This document shows positions 26,776 through 36,270 of a DNA stretch of 64,000 nucleotides, piece by piece. The DNA comes from an uncultured Algimonas sp. GTDB taxonomy: Bacteria > Pseudomonadota > Alphaproteobacteria > Caulobacterales > Maricaulaceae. Both the position numbers and the translations under genes were made by a program. The stretch lies in NCBI RefSeq assembly GCF_947498175.1, contig NZ_CANMJB010000002.1, forward strand, positions 186,001 through 250,000, given 5' to 3'. Within the stretch, counting starts at the first letter, position 1; each line of letters opens with the position of its first letter. The notes under the pieces are model-generated. The model was not told the DNA's origin. It ran no database searches and saw only the letters and a program-made list of their open reading frames with translations.

Positions 26776-29700
26776 TCAGAACAGCAGCCGCACCACGACG
26801 CGCCCCGTATGGCGGATGAACCCGTCGCGGATGTCGCTGTCGAAATCGAAGGCGACGGACGAGAAGCCCGACCCGGCCGCGACCGAGAAGCCGAGCAGCA
26901 TGCCGGAGGTCGGGAAGTCCGCCGACTGGGTCCGGGCCATCGCGGCATTGGTGATGCCGGAGAAGCTGTAACTGGTCAGCACGGGGTCGGACAGGAACTC
27001 GTTGCGGTAGCCGATGCGGATGGACGGCCGGATCCAAGTGCGTTCGCCGGTGAATTCGGCCCCGAAATTCAAGATGCCGGAGACGGCGCCCATTTCGGAC
27101 GTGCGGTCTTCGACGCTCAGCGCCACGCCGACATCGCCGGTTTCCTGGTAGCCGTCTTCGCTGAGACGCACATAGTCGAGGCTGACGACCGGGCGCGCCC
27201 AATAGCGCTTGCCGAAATCCATGTCGTAACCGGCGCGCAACGACCCGGACAAGTGCGTGCCGTTCCAGTCGCCCGAGCTGCGGCCGGAAAAGTCGCCGAT
27301 CCGCACACGGCGGTTCTGTTCGAAATCGTTAAAGCCGCCGCCCAGATAGGCGTCGATGCCGAGCTTGCCGGACATGTAGCCCGCATAGATGCCGGCCAGC
27401 ACGGACGTCACGTCGAGCGGTTCGTCCACGCCGACCACGTCCTCGATTTCCGTCGAGGCGAAGCCCAGATTGACGCCGACCGCGTGGAACGGCCCCCAGG
27501 CCGTGTCCAGACCGCCAGTGAAACCGAAGCCTTCGCCGCGATATTGTTCCGACAGGCCCGCCTTGTCGCGATCCGCGAAATAGGCGAATTGCTGGATCCA
27601 GGCGCCGCCCGGTTTGTCCGGGGACCGGCGAGCCGCGTCCAGATGGTTGCCGACCGCGCCGATCGCGCCGTCGGAATTGGCGATGACGAATTGGCGCGCG
27701 GCGGCCGCGAATTCGGGCAGCAGCTGGTTGTAGGCCGAATAAAATTCGTCGGCCGTGGCCAGGTTGGCGATTTCGTTGCCCAAAGCGGTATTTGTCTGAA
27801 GCGCCTGCAGGGTCGCGCCATAGGCCGATTGGTCCAACCCGGTCTGCGTCCGGTCGAGGCCGAGCTGTTCGGCGTTGCGCAGATCCAGCGTGATGAACAG
27901 CGTCTCGCCCGTGACCGAATAGTTGGTGTCGAACAGGAAGCTGCCGTCGTCGACCGCGTTGAGCGCGCCGAGATCGCCGATGGTCAGGTCGCTGGCCGAC
28001 GCAAGCGCGAAGGACGCCGCCTCGCCGCCGACCACGCCGGTATTGACGGCATTACGAAGGACGGGGGTGATCTGCGCGCCGTTGGCGAAGCTGATCGCGC
28101 CGGTGGCCTGCAAGGTGGCGGCCTGACCCGAAGCGCCGTCCACGAGCGGGCGGAAGGTCGATCCGGAATCGAAACTGGCCGATGTGATGCCGACGGGGCC
28201 TTCGGACAGGACAGTCACGGTCGAATTCACGGCCTCGATGGCCAGGCCGCCCTGGTTGGCGATGGCGCCCGAGAATTCCGTATTGGTCAAGGCCAGCCGG
28301 TCGTCGCCCGCGCCGAAATCGACGTTGCCCGCGATGGTTCCGGCCGTGCTCGTCAGCGTATCGTTGCCCGACCCGAAACGGATGTCGCCGCGCAACGCGG
28401 GCGGGTTCGGCGTGGCGGTGTCCGTCGTGTCCGGATCGGGCCGCTGTTCCTGCAGGAAGGTCACGCCGGACGTGTTGGCGGACAGGTCCAGTGCTACGAG
28501 CGTGAAATCCGTTTCCTGCGCGCCGGTGGCGTCCGAATTCCGACCGACGGCGGCGATGCTGCCGCGATTGACGATGTTGGACAAGCTGCCCGACGCATCG
28601 TTGACCACGGTCGCCGTGCCGTTGCGTCCGATCAGGATGGCCGACAGCGTACCGTCATTCTCGATCGAAGGAAGGCTGGCATTGGCGCCGATGTCGATGG
28701 CGGTCGCGACGACGGGGCGGGGCGCGGGAACATTGTCGCTGTCGAAATAGACTTCATCCGTCGCTTCGGAGACCTGCGCGATGATCAAGCCGCTATTGTT
28801 GAGCCGTTCGACGATGGCGTTGTCGCCCAGAACGAGGACGCGCGCCAGACCCGTTCCGAGGTCGACGCCGTCGATCGGGCGTCGCACGGATCCGACGAAG
28901 GTTTCGGCCTGGATCGTGCGTGCATTGCGGATGCCGCCGTCCAGCGTGGCATCGGAAATCGACACTGCGGTCGCGTCGAAATCGTTGTAGATGCCGTTGG
29001 CGCGCACCGTGCCCAGATTGATGAAGGCGAACAATTCGTCGGCGTCGTAGCCCGCGGCGGCAGGATCGGTGATGGCCGAGACCGTTCCGATCATCAGCGG
29101 GGTGCCGTCGCCGTCGATCAGGATGGCGGGCGCGGATCCGGACTGCGTCACGGCGCTGCGCGATGCGACGGTTGTGACCGGATTGCCCTGTGCGTCATTG
29201 GCCGTGGTCGTCCGTTCCGTCAGATTGATGCCGCGTGCGATATTGGCGCGCACCGCGATGGCCGAAGCCGCCTGGCCGAGATCTTCGGCTCCCAGATCGG
29301 TCCGGTCAGCGGCCGCATTGGGATTGAAGGCCGGGCGTGTTCCAAACCGGAAACCGTTGCTGGTGACCGAGCCGGTGGAGGCGAACCCGCCGCCAATGTC
29401 GGCCCCGATATCGAACGCCCCGCTACCCGCTCCGACCACTTCGACTAAGCCGTCGCTGGTGAGGTTGCCCGTGATCGCGCTGCCGACGCGTACGCCTGTA
29501 CTGTTGTTGCCCCGTACGGATGTGCGCCCGTTCAGCGCAAGATTGCCGTCGAGCCCGGCCCCGAGCGGAGTGTTGGACAGATCGACGCCGGCGCTGTTGT
29601 TGCCTTCGATGATGATGTTGGACGTTTCCGCCAGCGTGATGTTGCCCTGGAACGGCGAGGCGCCGGACACGAGGATGCCCGTGCGGCCGGTGCCGGACGC

Positions 29701-30099
29701 GAACGGCGTATCGGCGAAGGGATCGGCGTCCGTGTTGGCGTCGTCGAAATTCTCGTCGATGCGGATCGTGCCGGAATTGGTGAAGTTGCGGTCCGCGCCC
29801 CCTTCCAGCGACACGCCGGTGGCGTTGTCCACATCGGTGATGCGGATCTGCCCCGCATTGGTCAGGTCGTTGGCGGAATCCAGCGTGACGGCTGGACCGG
29901 CCGTGGTGAGCACCACGGATCCGTCCGAGGTGATGGTGACGTCCGCCGGGGCGCCGCCGTCTCCCGCCGTGGACGTTCTGACGGGCGCGGTGCGGTCGTC
30001 GGCGATCTCGACCTGGGCGAAGGCGGGCGTGGCTGCGAGGAGCGCGGCACTGCAAAGCAGGAACGGCCGGATCGAGATCGGGCGGGTGTGGCGAACCAT
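26776..30099 (-). CDS. Autotransporter (type Va) with beta-barrel domain
   Basis: A 1107-aa outer-membrane protein. Signal peptide PFLLCSAALLAATPAFA (residues about 12-28), then a long passenger of Asn/Gly/Asp/Thr-rich beta-helix-like repeats (NAGQIRITDVDNATGVSLEG and many similar), then a C-terminal autotransporter barrel from about residue 830 ending in VVRLLF with the terminal Phe. The passenger is unlike named adhesins or proteases and I see no catalytic motif. ATG 30099 is chosen because it directly precedes the signal peptide. Function may be adhesion or surface structure. Confidence 0.9.
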   Translation of the reverse strand: MVRHTRPISIRPFLLCSAALLAATPAFAQVEIADDRTAPVRTSTAGDGGAPADVTITSDGSVVLTTAGPAVTLDSANDLTNAGQIRITDVDNATGVSLEGGADRNFTNSGTIRIDENFDDANTDADPFADTPFASGTGRTGILVSGASPFQGNITLAETSNIIIEGNNSAGVDLSNTPLGAGLDGNLALNGRTSVRGNNSTGVRVGSAITGNLTSDGLVEVVGAGSGAFDIGADIGGGFASTGSVTSNGFRFGTRPAFNPNAAADRTDLGAEDLGQAASAIAVRANIARGINLTERTTTANDAQGNPVTTVASRSAVTQSGSAPAILIDGDGTPLMIGTVSAITDPAAAGYDADELFAFINLGTVRANGIYNDFDATAVSISDATLDGGIRNARTIQAETFVGSVRRPIDGVDLGTGLARVLVLGDNAIVERLNNSGLIIAQVSEATDEVYFDSDNVPAPRPVVATAIDIGANASLPSIENDGTLSAILIGRNGTATVVNDASGSLSNIVNRGSIAAVGRNSDATGAQETDFTLVALDLSANTSGVTFLQEQRPDPDTTDTATPNPPALRGDIRFGSGNDTLTSTAGTIAGNVDFGAGDDRLALTNTEFSGAIANQGGLAIEAVNSTVTVLSEGPVGITSASFDSGSTFRPLVDGASGQAATLQATGAISFANGAQITPVLRNAVNTGVVGGEAASFALASASDLTIGDLGALNAVDDGSFLFDTNYSVTGETLFITLDLRNAEQLGLDRTQTGLDQSAYGATLQALQTNTALGNEIANLATADEFYSAYNQLLPEFAAAARQFVIANSDGAIGAVGNHLDAARRSPDKPGGAWIQQFAYFADRDKAGLSEQYRGEGFGFTGGLDTAWGPFHAVGVNLGFASTEIEDVVGVDEPLDVTSVLAGIYAGYMSGKLGIDAYLGGGFNDFEQNRRVRIGDFSGRSSGDWNGTHLSGSLRAGYDMDFGKRYWARPVVSLDYVRLSEDGYQETGDVGVALSVEDRTSEMGAVSGILNFGAEFTGERTWIRPSIRIGYRNEFLSDPVLTSYSFSGITNAAMARTQSADFPTSGMLLGFSVAAGSGFSSVAFDFDSDIRDGFIRHTGRVVVRLLF

Positions 30100-30305
30100 G
30101 ATAATGTCTGTCCCTGCAAAGTTTCGGCCCATCGCGACCGTCCATCGCCGTCAGGGCGTGCGGACATCTCGGCCTTGTCGTTTCACCGGCTTTAGCCTGC
30201 GGCCCCGTCCCCGCCAATGAAAGAATGGTCATCAACGCAGTTCGGCCGGCGCGCCGTCGGCACGCCTGCTTGCCGTCGCGCAACAAGCGTGGCAGTCGCG
30301 CCCGC

Positions 30306-30863
30306 ATGAGCCTGCCCGCCACAATCCGACACGCGATCCGCCGCATCCCGCCGCTTTGGGGCCTGTGGGTGCCCGCGGCCATCGTCACGGCCGACCAGCT
30401 GAGCAAATGGGCGGCGACGCGGGCCTTCGACCGGCCGATGAGCGTCTGCGCGCACGATCCCTACATCACGGTCACGCACGAGATCAGCCCGGTCGTGGAT
30501 CTGACGCTGCTGTGCAACCAAGGCGTCAGCTGGGGGCTGTTGCAAGGCGATTCGGCAATCAAGCGCTGGGGATTGTTGGCCTTCGCCGTCGTGATGGTGT
30601 TCGTCCTGCTCGGCGCGCTGTCCGGCGCGCGCGACGCGTTCACGCGTCTATGCCTGTCGCTCGTGATCGGCGGGGCCGTCGGCAACGCCATCGACCGGGC
30701 GCTGTTCGGCGCGGTGACGGATTTCGTCAACGCATCCGATATCGGGTTCAACTACGTGTTCAACCTGGCCGACTCGGCGATCACGATCGGCATCGCCGGC
30801 TTGCTGCTGGCGACGGTGCGCGACTGGATGGCGGAGAGCAAAGCGGCGCGCCAAGGCCGATGA
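30306..30863 (+). CDS. lspA: Signal peptidase II (prolipoprotein)
   Basis: A 185-aa inner-membrane aspartyl protease that cleaves the signal peptide of diacylated prolipoproteins. Four transmembrane segments; motifs AADQLSKW-like (TADQLSKWA), NQGVSWGLL (in place of the usual NxGaAFGL), GGAVGNAIDRALFG and FNLADSAITIG supply the two catalytic Asp residues. ATG 30306 is preferred to the longer version. The next gene encodes a DUF3035 lipoprotein, which is the usual alphaproteobacterial neighbour and a likely substrate. Confidence 0.95.
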   Translation: MSLPATIRHAIRRIPPLWGLWVPAAIVTADQLSKWAATRAFDRPMSVCAHDPYITVTHEISPVVDLTLLCNQGVSWGLLQGDSAIKRWGLLAFAVVMVFVLLGALSGARDAFTRLCLSLVIGGAVGNAIDRALFGAVTDFVNASDIGFNYVFNLADSAITIGIAGLLLATVRDWMAESKAARQGR

Positions 30864-31000
30864 CATCAGGGCCGCTGACATCCGGGCCGCTGATAAATGA
30901 CGATCTGCTCACTTGGCGGCCCGCGACGGGGCCGTTAAGGCGTTGCCGCAACATGTCCCTCTCTTCTATAGGACCGGGATCAAAGCAACGGAACACCTTC

Positions 31001-31570
31001 ATGCCGACTTTTCCCAACGCTTCCCGTCTGAAAGCCTGCACCCCGTCCCTGACTGCGGTTCTGGCCGCGGGCCTGATGCTGTCGGGTTGCGCGTCCGCCT
31101 CGCGCACGCTCGGCCTGACCAAGGAAGCGCCCAACGAGTTCAACATCCTGACCAATGCGCCGCTGATCGTGCCGCCGGAGTACAATCTGCGCCCGCCCGC
31201 CCCGGGCGCGAGCTCGCTGGACGATAATTACTCGCAAGCCAGCGCGCGCGAAGCGCTGATCGGCGACATCGACGCGGCCGAGCCGAGCCAGGGCGAGATC
31301 ATGCTGCTGACCCGTGCCGGGGCCGCCCGCGCCGACCAGGAAATCCGCCTGAAGATCGACGGTCAGAACTCGGTGGAACGCAAATCCGATTCGCTGACCA
31401 ACCGCATCCTGTTCTGGCGCGACGGCCAGCAGTTCGACGGCGACGGCAATCCCGTTCCGCTCGATGCGGACGGCGAGCGACGCCGCCTGGAATCCGTGCG
31501 CAACGTCACGGGCGGCGGCGAAGTCACGGTCACGCGCCGTCCGCCCCGCGCCAAGCTGCCGGGGCTCTAG
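31001..31570 (+). CDS. DUF3035 lipoprotein
   Basis: A 189-aa protein with a lipoprotein signal (TAVLAAGLMLSGCASASR, Cys near residue 30). The mature part matches DUF3035: KEAPNEFNILTNAPLIVPPE and LRPPAPG near residues 40-70. It is probably anchored in the outer membrane; the function is unknown. It lies 137 bases after lspA, the conserved alphaproteobacterial arrangement. Start ATG 31001 is set by the signal peptide. Confidence 0.92.
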   Translation: MPTFPNASRLKACTPSLTAVLAAGLMLSGCASASRTLGLTKEAPNEFNILTNAPLIVPPEYNLRPPAPGASSLDDNYSQASAREALIGDIDAAEPSQGEIMLLTRAGAARADQEIRLKIDGQNSVERKSDSLTNRILFWRDGQQFDGDGNPVPLDADGERRRLESVRNVTGGGEVTVTRRPPRAKLPGL

Positions 31571-31635
31571 CCATTCGCAGCCTGGGCATGCCTCCCCACT
31601 GGTGCGCGCCCGTCTCCTGACCTAGGGTCGCGCTC

Positions 31636-33486
31636 GTGACCTCCCGCCCATCCATCCGGAAACTGCCCGCCCAGACCGTCAACCGCATCGCGGCGGGCGA
31701 GGTGGTGGAACGCCCGGCGTCGGTCATCAAGGAGCTGGTCGAGAACGCCATCGACGCGGGCGCGGGCCAGATCGACATCCGCTACGAGGATGGCGGCCGG
31801 ACCCTCATCGTCGTGACCGATGACGGCCACGGCATGGGCGCGGACGACATTCCCGTCGCGCTGGAGCGCTACGCCACGTCCAAGCTCAGACCGACCGACG
31901 CGGGCGAGTGGGACTTGCTGAACATCGCCAGCTTGGGCTTTCGCGGCGAGGCGCTGCCGTCGATCGCGTCCGTCTCCCGCCTGACCCTGATGAGCCAGAC
32001 GGCGGACGCCGACGAGGCGGCCGAGATCAAGGTCGATGCGGGCGCGGCGTCCCGCGTGCGTCCCGCGCCGCGCCAGGGCCTGCCGGGCACGCGCATCGAG
32101 GTGCGCGACCTGTTCCACGCCACGCCGGCGCGGCTGAAATTCCTCAAGTCCGAGCGGTCCGAAACACTGGCCATTTCCGACATCGTCAAGCGCCTCGCCA
32201 TGGCCAATCCGGGCGTCGGCTTCACGTCCGGCACTCAGGCACGGACCTCGCTGAAGCTGGTCGGACGAACCCACGACGATGACGGGCGGCTGGCGCGTCT
32301 GGCTGATGTGCTGGGGCGGGCGTTCGGCGAAAACGCCGTGCCCGTGGACCAGACGCGCGACGAGATCCGCCTGTCCGGTTTCGCGGGTCTGCCGACCTTC
32401 TCGCGCGGCAACACCCAGCACCAGTTCCTGTTCGTCAACGGCCGGCCCGTGCGCGACCGGCTGCTGCTCGGCGCGATCCGGGGCGCCTACCAGGACTTTC
32501 TCGCCCGCGACCGCCACCCGGTCGCCGCGCTCTATCTCGACGTTCCGCCCGAAATGGTGGACGTCAACGTCCATCCGGCCAAGACCGAAGTGCGCTTCCG
32601 CGCCCCCGGCGTCGTGCGCGGCCTGATCGTCTCGGCCCTGCGTCATGCCCTGGCCGAAGCGGGCCACCGCGCCAGCACGACCGTGTCGGATTACGCGCTC
32701 GGCAAGATACAGGCGGGGCAGGGACAATATGCCTATCAGCGCGACTACCGCGCTCAGCCCCACGCCGCGCCGCCGCCGGACATGCAGCGGCTGCTGGACG
32801 GGCAGAGCGCCAAGGTCGAGGCCCATGACCCGCTCCAAGGCTATGACGCGCCACCCGCCTTCGATCCTGAAACCGGCGAAATCGCCCCGCCGCCGCAGAC
32901 CTCCGACCATCCGCTTGGCCTCGCCCGCGCGCAATTGCACGAAACCTACGTCGTGGCGCAGACGGCGGACGGCATCGTCATCGTCGATCAGCACGCCGCT
33001 CACGAACGGCTGGTCTACGAGGACATGAAGCGCGCCATGGCCGGGCAGGGCGTGACGCGCCAGGCGCTGCTGATCCCCGACATCGTGGAGCTTGGCGAGA
33101 GCGACGCCGCGCGCGTCCTTGCCCGCGCCGATGAGTTCGCCGAGATGGGCCTGATCCTCGAACCCTTCGGCACCGGCGCCGTGCTGGTCCGCGAAACCCC
33201 GGCGTTGCTGGGCAAGGTGGACGCGGGCGCGCTGCTGCGCGACCTCGCCGACGACCTCGCGGAATATGACGAGGCGCTGAGCCTGAAGGAACGGTTCGAG
33301 CACGTCTGCGGCACCATGGCCTGCCACGGCAGCGTCCGCGCCGGGCGAAGGCTCAACAGTCAGGAAATGAACGCCCTGCTACGCCAGATGGAAGCCACGC
33401 CCCATAGTGGCCAATGCAACCACGGCCGCCCGACCTATGTCGAGCTGAAGCTGGCGGACATAGAGCGGCTGTTCGGGCGGCGTTAG
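31636..33486 (+). CDS. mutL: DNA mismatch repair endonuclease MutL
   Basis: A 616-aa MutL. N-terminal GHKL ATPase: [47 protein letters not shown]. The C-terminal dimerisation/nuclease domain contains the endonuclease motif [15 protein letters not shown], followed by ACHGSVRAG and the terminal [11 protein letters not shown], so it belongs to the nicking (MutH-independent) class. A Pro/Gln-rich linker separates the domains. Start is GTG 31636. Its last 4 bases overlap the convergent fic gene. Confidence 0.96.
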   Translation: MTSRPSIRKLPAQTVNRIAAGEVVERPASVIKELVENAIDAGAGQIDIRYEDGGRTLIVVTDDGHGMGADDIPVALERYATSKLRPTDAGEWDLLNIASLGFRGEALPSIASVSRLTLMSQTADADEAAEIKVDAGAASRVRPAPRQGLPGTRIEVRDLFHATPARLKFLKSERSETLAISDIVKRLAMANPGVGFTSGTQARTSLKLVGRTHDDDGRLARLADVLGRAFGENAVPVDQTRDEIRLSGFAGLPTFSRGNTQHQFLFVNGRPVRDRLLLGAIRGAYQDFLARDRHPVAALYLDVPPEMVDVNVHPAKTEVRFRAPGVVRGLIVSALRHALAEAGHRASTTVSDYALGKIQAGQGQYAYQRDYRAQPHAAPPPDMQRLLDGQSAKVEAHDPLQGYDAPPAFDPETGEIAPPPQTSDHPLGLARAQLHETYVVAQTADGIVIVDQHAAHERLVYEDMKRAMAGQGVTRQALLIPDIVELGESDAARVLARADEFAEMGLILEPFGTGAVLVRETPALLGKVDAGALLRDLADDLAEYDEALSLKERFEHVCGTMACHGSVRAGRRLNSQEMNALLRQMEATPHSGQCNHGRPTYVELKLADIERLFGRR

Positions 33487-34145
33487 GGGGCGGGCTTATT
33501 CTTGGCTCTATTCAAAGCGCTGAGCAATTGCTCGGCGAGCAAGGCTTCGAACAGGTTCGACATTGCAGCCACATCGATGTCGCCTGTGGCCTCGAGCGCT
33601 GCATCGGCAGCTTCCAGGGCCTCATAATAGGGTGTCTTGTTCCGTTCGATCAGTTCGGGAATGGTCGTCGTTCCCGATAGCCGTTCCCTAGCCGCGACGT
33701 TCAGGACGAGATAGGAAAGCGCCCGAGCCGTTCTGCCGTTTCCATCGGTGAAGGGATGGATCCAGCACATGCGCCAAAGTACGTAGGCTCCCAGTTCGAT
33801 CGGACTCCAGTTTTGCCAATTGTCGTTGACGGTGTCGCACATCTCTTCGACCAGTTCCGGCACCAAGGCGGCCTCTGGCGGAACATGACGGCTTTTCGTG
33901 ATCTTCACGGGTCCGGGCCGGAAGGCTCCGGCGAAGGCTTCCAGCCCATCTACGGCCAGACGGTGCAAAGCGAGGATCGTGGATAGGCGCAACCTGTACG
34001 CGCCGCCGCGTTCCAGTTCTGTTTCGATCTCTGCTAGGGTCGCTTCCCACTGGCGGAAGCCGTTTTCGACCTCGCGGCGGGCAATCTCCGAGTCATCGTC
34101 GAGCAGTTTCGGCGCTTCGGCCTGTGATGACCGATCGTCACCCAT
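33483..34145 (-). CDS. Fic domain protein (probable AMPylating toxin)
   Basis: A 220-aa protein with a complete Fic active-site motif [12 protein letters not shown] near residue 130, where the His is catalytic and the loop binds ATP. Fic enzymes transfer AMP (or a related group) to target hydroxyls. The protein lacks an obvious internal (S/T)xxxE(G/N) inhibitory helix, which fits a class I Fic that needs a separate antitoxin. A small co-oriented gene with such a motif ends 18 bases upstream. The pair resembles VbhT-VbhA and FicT-FicA modules. Target unknown. Confidence 0.9.
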   Translation of the reverse strand: MGDDRSSQAEAPKLLDDDSEIARREVENGFRQWEATLAEIETELERGGAYRLRLSTILALHRLAVDGLEAFAGAFRPGPVKITKSRHVPPEAALVPELVEEMCDTVNDNWQNWSPIELGAYVLWRMCWIHPFTDGNGRTARALSYLVLNVAARERLSGTTTIPELIERNKTPYYEALEAADAALEATGDIDVAAMSNLFEALLAEQLLSALNRAKNKPAP

Positions 34146-34163
34146 GGTGAAAAATTCCGAGAG

Positions 34164-34364
34164 CTAGGAGGCGCGATCCGCCATATCTTCGGCGATTTCG
34201 TCCACCATGTCACGCGTGATGTGCGAGTTCTCGATGCGCGTATTGCCGTAAACGAAACTGCGACGTTGCGCCTCCGCATCGGCAGGAGACATTTCTAGCT
34301 TCGACGCGGCGGCCATCAGGTCTGTCAGGGCTTGGCTCATCTGTCTTGTCCTCATGCCTTGCAT
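34164..34364 (-). CDS. Small antitoxin-like protein, VbhA/FicA type
   Basis: A 66-aa protein whose C-terminal half reads QRRSFVYGNTRIENSHITR then DMVDEIAEDM. This lines up with the antitoxin helix of VbhA, where the inhibitory motif ends in a Glu followed by Gly/Asn that displaces the ATP gamma-phosphate in the Fic active site. Here the matching residues are TRIEN; the position four before the Glu is Asn rather than Ser/Thr, so the motif is a variant. It lies directly upstream of the Fic gene with 18 bases between them. ATG 34364 has AGAGGAG six bases upstream; a second in-frame ATG 34340 would give 58 aa. Confidence 0.78.
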   Translation of the reverse strand: MQGMRTRQMSQALTDLMAAASKLEMSPADAEAQRRSFVYGNTRIENSHITRDMVDEIAEDMADRAS

Positions 34365-34518
34365 ATGCCGCTCCTCTCTTAACAGGAGCCTATCGTGCCG
34401 GATCCGGATTCGTCAAAGCGAATCTGGATCGTCATGCGAGTGCAAATTCTCGTGACAGGCGAACAACGCCGCCGCCCTATGGGCGTTGCGTGGAATGCGG
34501 CCTGTGCGACAGTCTGAC

Positions 34519-34626
34519 TCAGATGAAGAGGGGCGTGTCCTCGTCCTCGTCCGAAGCCGGTTGTTCGGCCCGGAGCTGGCGCTCGGCCAGCATCAGCAGG
34601 GTCGCCTGTTCGATCAGATCGTTCAT
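34519..34626 (-). CDS. Small protein, 35 aa
   Basis: ATG 34626 is preceded by a perfect AAGGAGG ribosome site with about 8 bases spacing. The predicted peptide starts MNDLIEQATLLMLAERQLRA and ends with an acidic tail (DEDEDTPLFI) before TGA. It has one amphipathic helix and no cysteine. I do not recognise it. It sits between rsmD and the fic antitoxin gene on the same strand. The strong ribosome site and regular composition are the main support. Confidence 0.6.
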   Translation of the reverse strand: MNDLIEQATLLMLAERQLRAEQPASDEDEDTPLFI

Positions 34627-34695
34627 CGTTCAGCCCTCCTTGTCGTCGAAGCTATCACGCAAACGCAACAAACTCCTTAACGGGCCTGCGACATT

Positions 34696-35250
34696 TTATA
34701 TCTGTTGAAGGAACAGCACCCGCGAGGCGCCCCAGACCTTGTCGGCGCGGACTATCCAGCCGCGCGGCAGGATGTCCGTCTCCGCGCTTTCCTCCAGTAT
34801 GATGACGGCGTCCTCGGAGAGGTAGGGCGGCAGGCGGCGCAGCACGGGCGCCCACAATCCCTTGCCGTAGGGCGGATCCATGAAGACGTGGGTGAACGGC
34901 GCCGGACGATTGGCCGGGGCGAGCTTGAGGCGGGTCGCGTCGAACCGGTGCAGGCGCGCCTCGTCGCCCAGGCCGAAATGGTCGATGTTCCGGCGGATCG
35001 CTTTGAGCGCGTCGGGATGGCGTTCCACGAAGACGCAGAAGGCCGCCCCGCGGCTGATCGCTTCCAGGCCCAGCGCGCCGGATCCCGCGAAGATGTCCAG
35101 CACGTGCGCGCCGTCCAAGGGCGGCGCCCAATCGGCATGGTCGAGGATGTTGAAGATGGACTCGCGCGTCTGGTCGGACGTGGGGCGCGTATTGCGCCCG
35201 TCGGGCGTGGCGATGGTGCGCCCGCGATGGGTGCCGGAAACGATCCTCAT
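34696..35250 (-). CDS. rsmD: 16S rRNA (guanine-966-N2)-methyltransferase RsmD
   Basis: A 184-aa Rossmann-fold methyltransferase that modifies G966 of 16S rRNA in the small subunit. Motifs: MRIVSGTHRGR at the start, RPTSDQTRESIFNIL near residue 22, SAM-binding LDIFAGSGALGLEA near 51, and the catalytic MDPPYGKGLW near 123. ATG 35250 is the family-typical start; the longer version extends through a repeat-like hairpin. It is 93 bases downstream of an RluB-type pseudouridine synthase gene, a usual alphaproteobacterial order. Confidence 0.95.
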   Translation of the reverse strand: MRIVSGTHRGRTIATPDGRNTRPTSDQTRESIFNILDHADWAPPLDGAHVLDIFAGSGALGLEAISRGAAFCVFVERHPDALKAIRRNIDHFGLGDEARLHRFDATRLKLAPANRPAPFTHVFMDPPYGKGLWAPVLRRLPPYLSEDAVIILEESAETDILPRGWIVRADKVWGASRVLFLQQI

Positions 35251-35265
35251 TTCAACAAGGTCCGT

Positions 35266-35286
35266 CCCCGGCACCTGTTGCCGGGG
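35266..35286. repeat. Palindrome CCCCGGCA-CCTGT-TGCCGGGG
   Basis: A perfect 8-bp stem with a 5-base loop, between rluB and rsmD. Degenerate copies follow (AATGAAATGCCAGGGCCAAT, then AATGCCGGAGACGAG). Similar palindromes with an AATGAATGCCGGGGAC core occur near 60171-60200. No T-run follows, so it is probably a repeat and not a terminator. Confidence 0.65.
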
Positions 35287-35343
35287 CCAATGAAATGCCA
35301 GGGCCAATGAATGCCGGAGACGAGATCGGGTTGGAGCGGGGAC

Positions 35344-36270
35344 TCATTTTCGGCGCCTCGGTGGTCCTTTCTTCCGCCCGCCTTGCGCCTTCTTCGGGGG
35401 CGGGCGTTTCGCGTTCTGCGCCGCGGCGTCCTTGGCGGCCGCCTGTTTGCGCGCGCCGGGCTGGGCATCCGTCTTCGCCTTCTTGCTGGCATGCGTCCCG
35501 CGCTTGGGCGGCCTGCGCTTGTGCCGGTCCTGCTCGCGCGGAATGTCGACCAGGTGGCCGACCTGGTCGCGCATCTGCTTGCGCCCGACTTCCTCGACCG
35601 CGCCGCGTTGCAAGGTCAGCAACTGGAACGGGCCGTAGCTTGTGCGGATGAGGCGGTTGACCTTGAGGTCGAGCGTTTCCAGCGCGCGGCGCACCTCCCG
35701 GTTCTTGCCTTCGCGGATCATCACCTCGATCCAGACATTGTCGCCTTTTTCGCTCTCCAGCGTGGCCTCGATCGGCCCCGTCCGGCGGCCGTCGATCTCG
35801 ATGCCCTCTTTCAGCCCGTCCAGTTTTTCCTGGGTGGTCTTGCCATAGGCGCGGGCGCGGTAGCGGCGGCTCCAGCCCGTGCTGGGCAGTTCCAGCTGGC
35901 GGGCCAATTCGCCGTCATTGGTCAGCAGCAGCAAGCCTTCGCTGGTCAGGTCGAGCCGACCGACACTGATCACGCGCGGCAGGGTTTCGGGCAGGGCGTC
36001 GAACACGGTCTTGCGGTCGCGCTCGTCGCTATGGGTCGTCACCAGGCCCGGCGGCTTGTGATAGCGCCACAGGCGCGGCGGTTCCTTGGCGGCGAGGGGC
36101 TGGCCGTCCACCTCGATCGCGTCCCGGGCCGTGACGGTGAAGGCGGGCGTGTCGAGCCGCTTGCCGTTGACGCTGATCCGGCCCGCCTCGATCATGCGCT
36201 CGGCCTCGCGGCGGGACGCGACCCCGGCCCGGGCGAGGCGCTTGGCGATGCGTTCGCGGTCGTCGGTCAT
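35344..36270 (-). CDS. rluB: 23S rRNA pseudouridine synthase, RluB type
   Basis: A 308-aa protein: an N-terminal S4 domain ([20 protein letters not shown]), then the RsuA/RluB catalytic domain with [20 protein letters not shown], whose Asp is the nucleophile, and the [15 protein letters not shown] motif. The C-terminal 60 residues are a Lys/Arg/Ala/Pro-rich tail. The expected target is U2605 of 23S rRNA, but RluB/RsuA members are hard to separate by sequence. The start ATG 36270 overlaps the upstream P450 stop by 4 bases (ATGA). Confidence 0.92.
   Translation of the reverse strand: MTDDRERIAKRLARAGVASRREAERMIEAGRISVNGKRLDTPAFTVTARDAIEVDGQPLAAKEPPRLWRYHKPPGLVTTHSDERDRKTVFDALPETLPRVISVGRLDLTSEGLLLLTNDGELARQLELPSTGWSRRYRARAYGKTTQEKLDGLKEGIEIDGRRTGPIEATLESEKGDNVWIEVMIREGKNREVRRALETLDLKVNRLIRTSYGPFQLLTLQRGAVEEVGRKQMRDQVGHLVDIPREQDRHKRRPPKRGTHASKKAKTDAQPGARKQAAAKDAAAQNAKRPPPKKAQGGRKKGPPRRRK

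Noticed and set aside
26749-29448. 899-codon open frame on the plus strand opposite the autotransporter
   Set aside because: It is the antisense of a GC-rich repetitive gene. The translated text is a run of Gly/Arg/Asp/Val without family similarity, while the minus strand has a signal peptide and a barrel.
34346-34708. 120-codon plus-strand frame across the fic/rsmD gap
   Set aside because: It crosses the antisense of two better-supported minus-strand genes and has no recognised domain.
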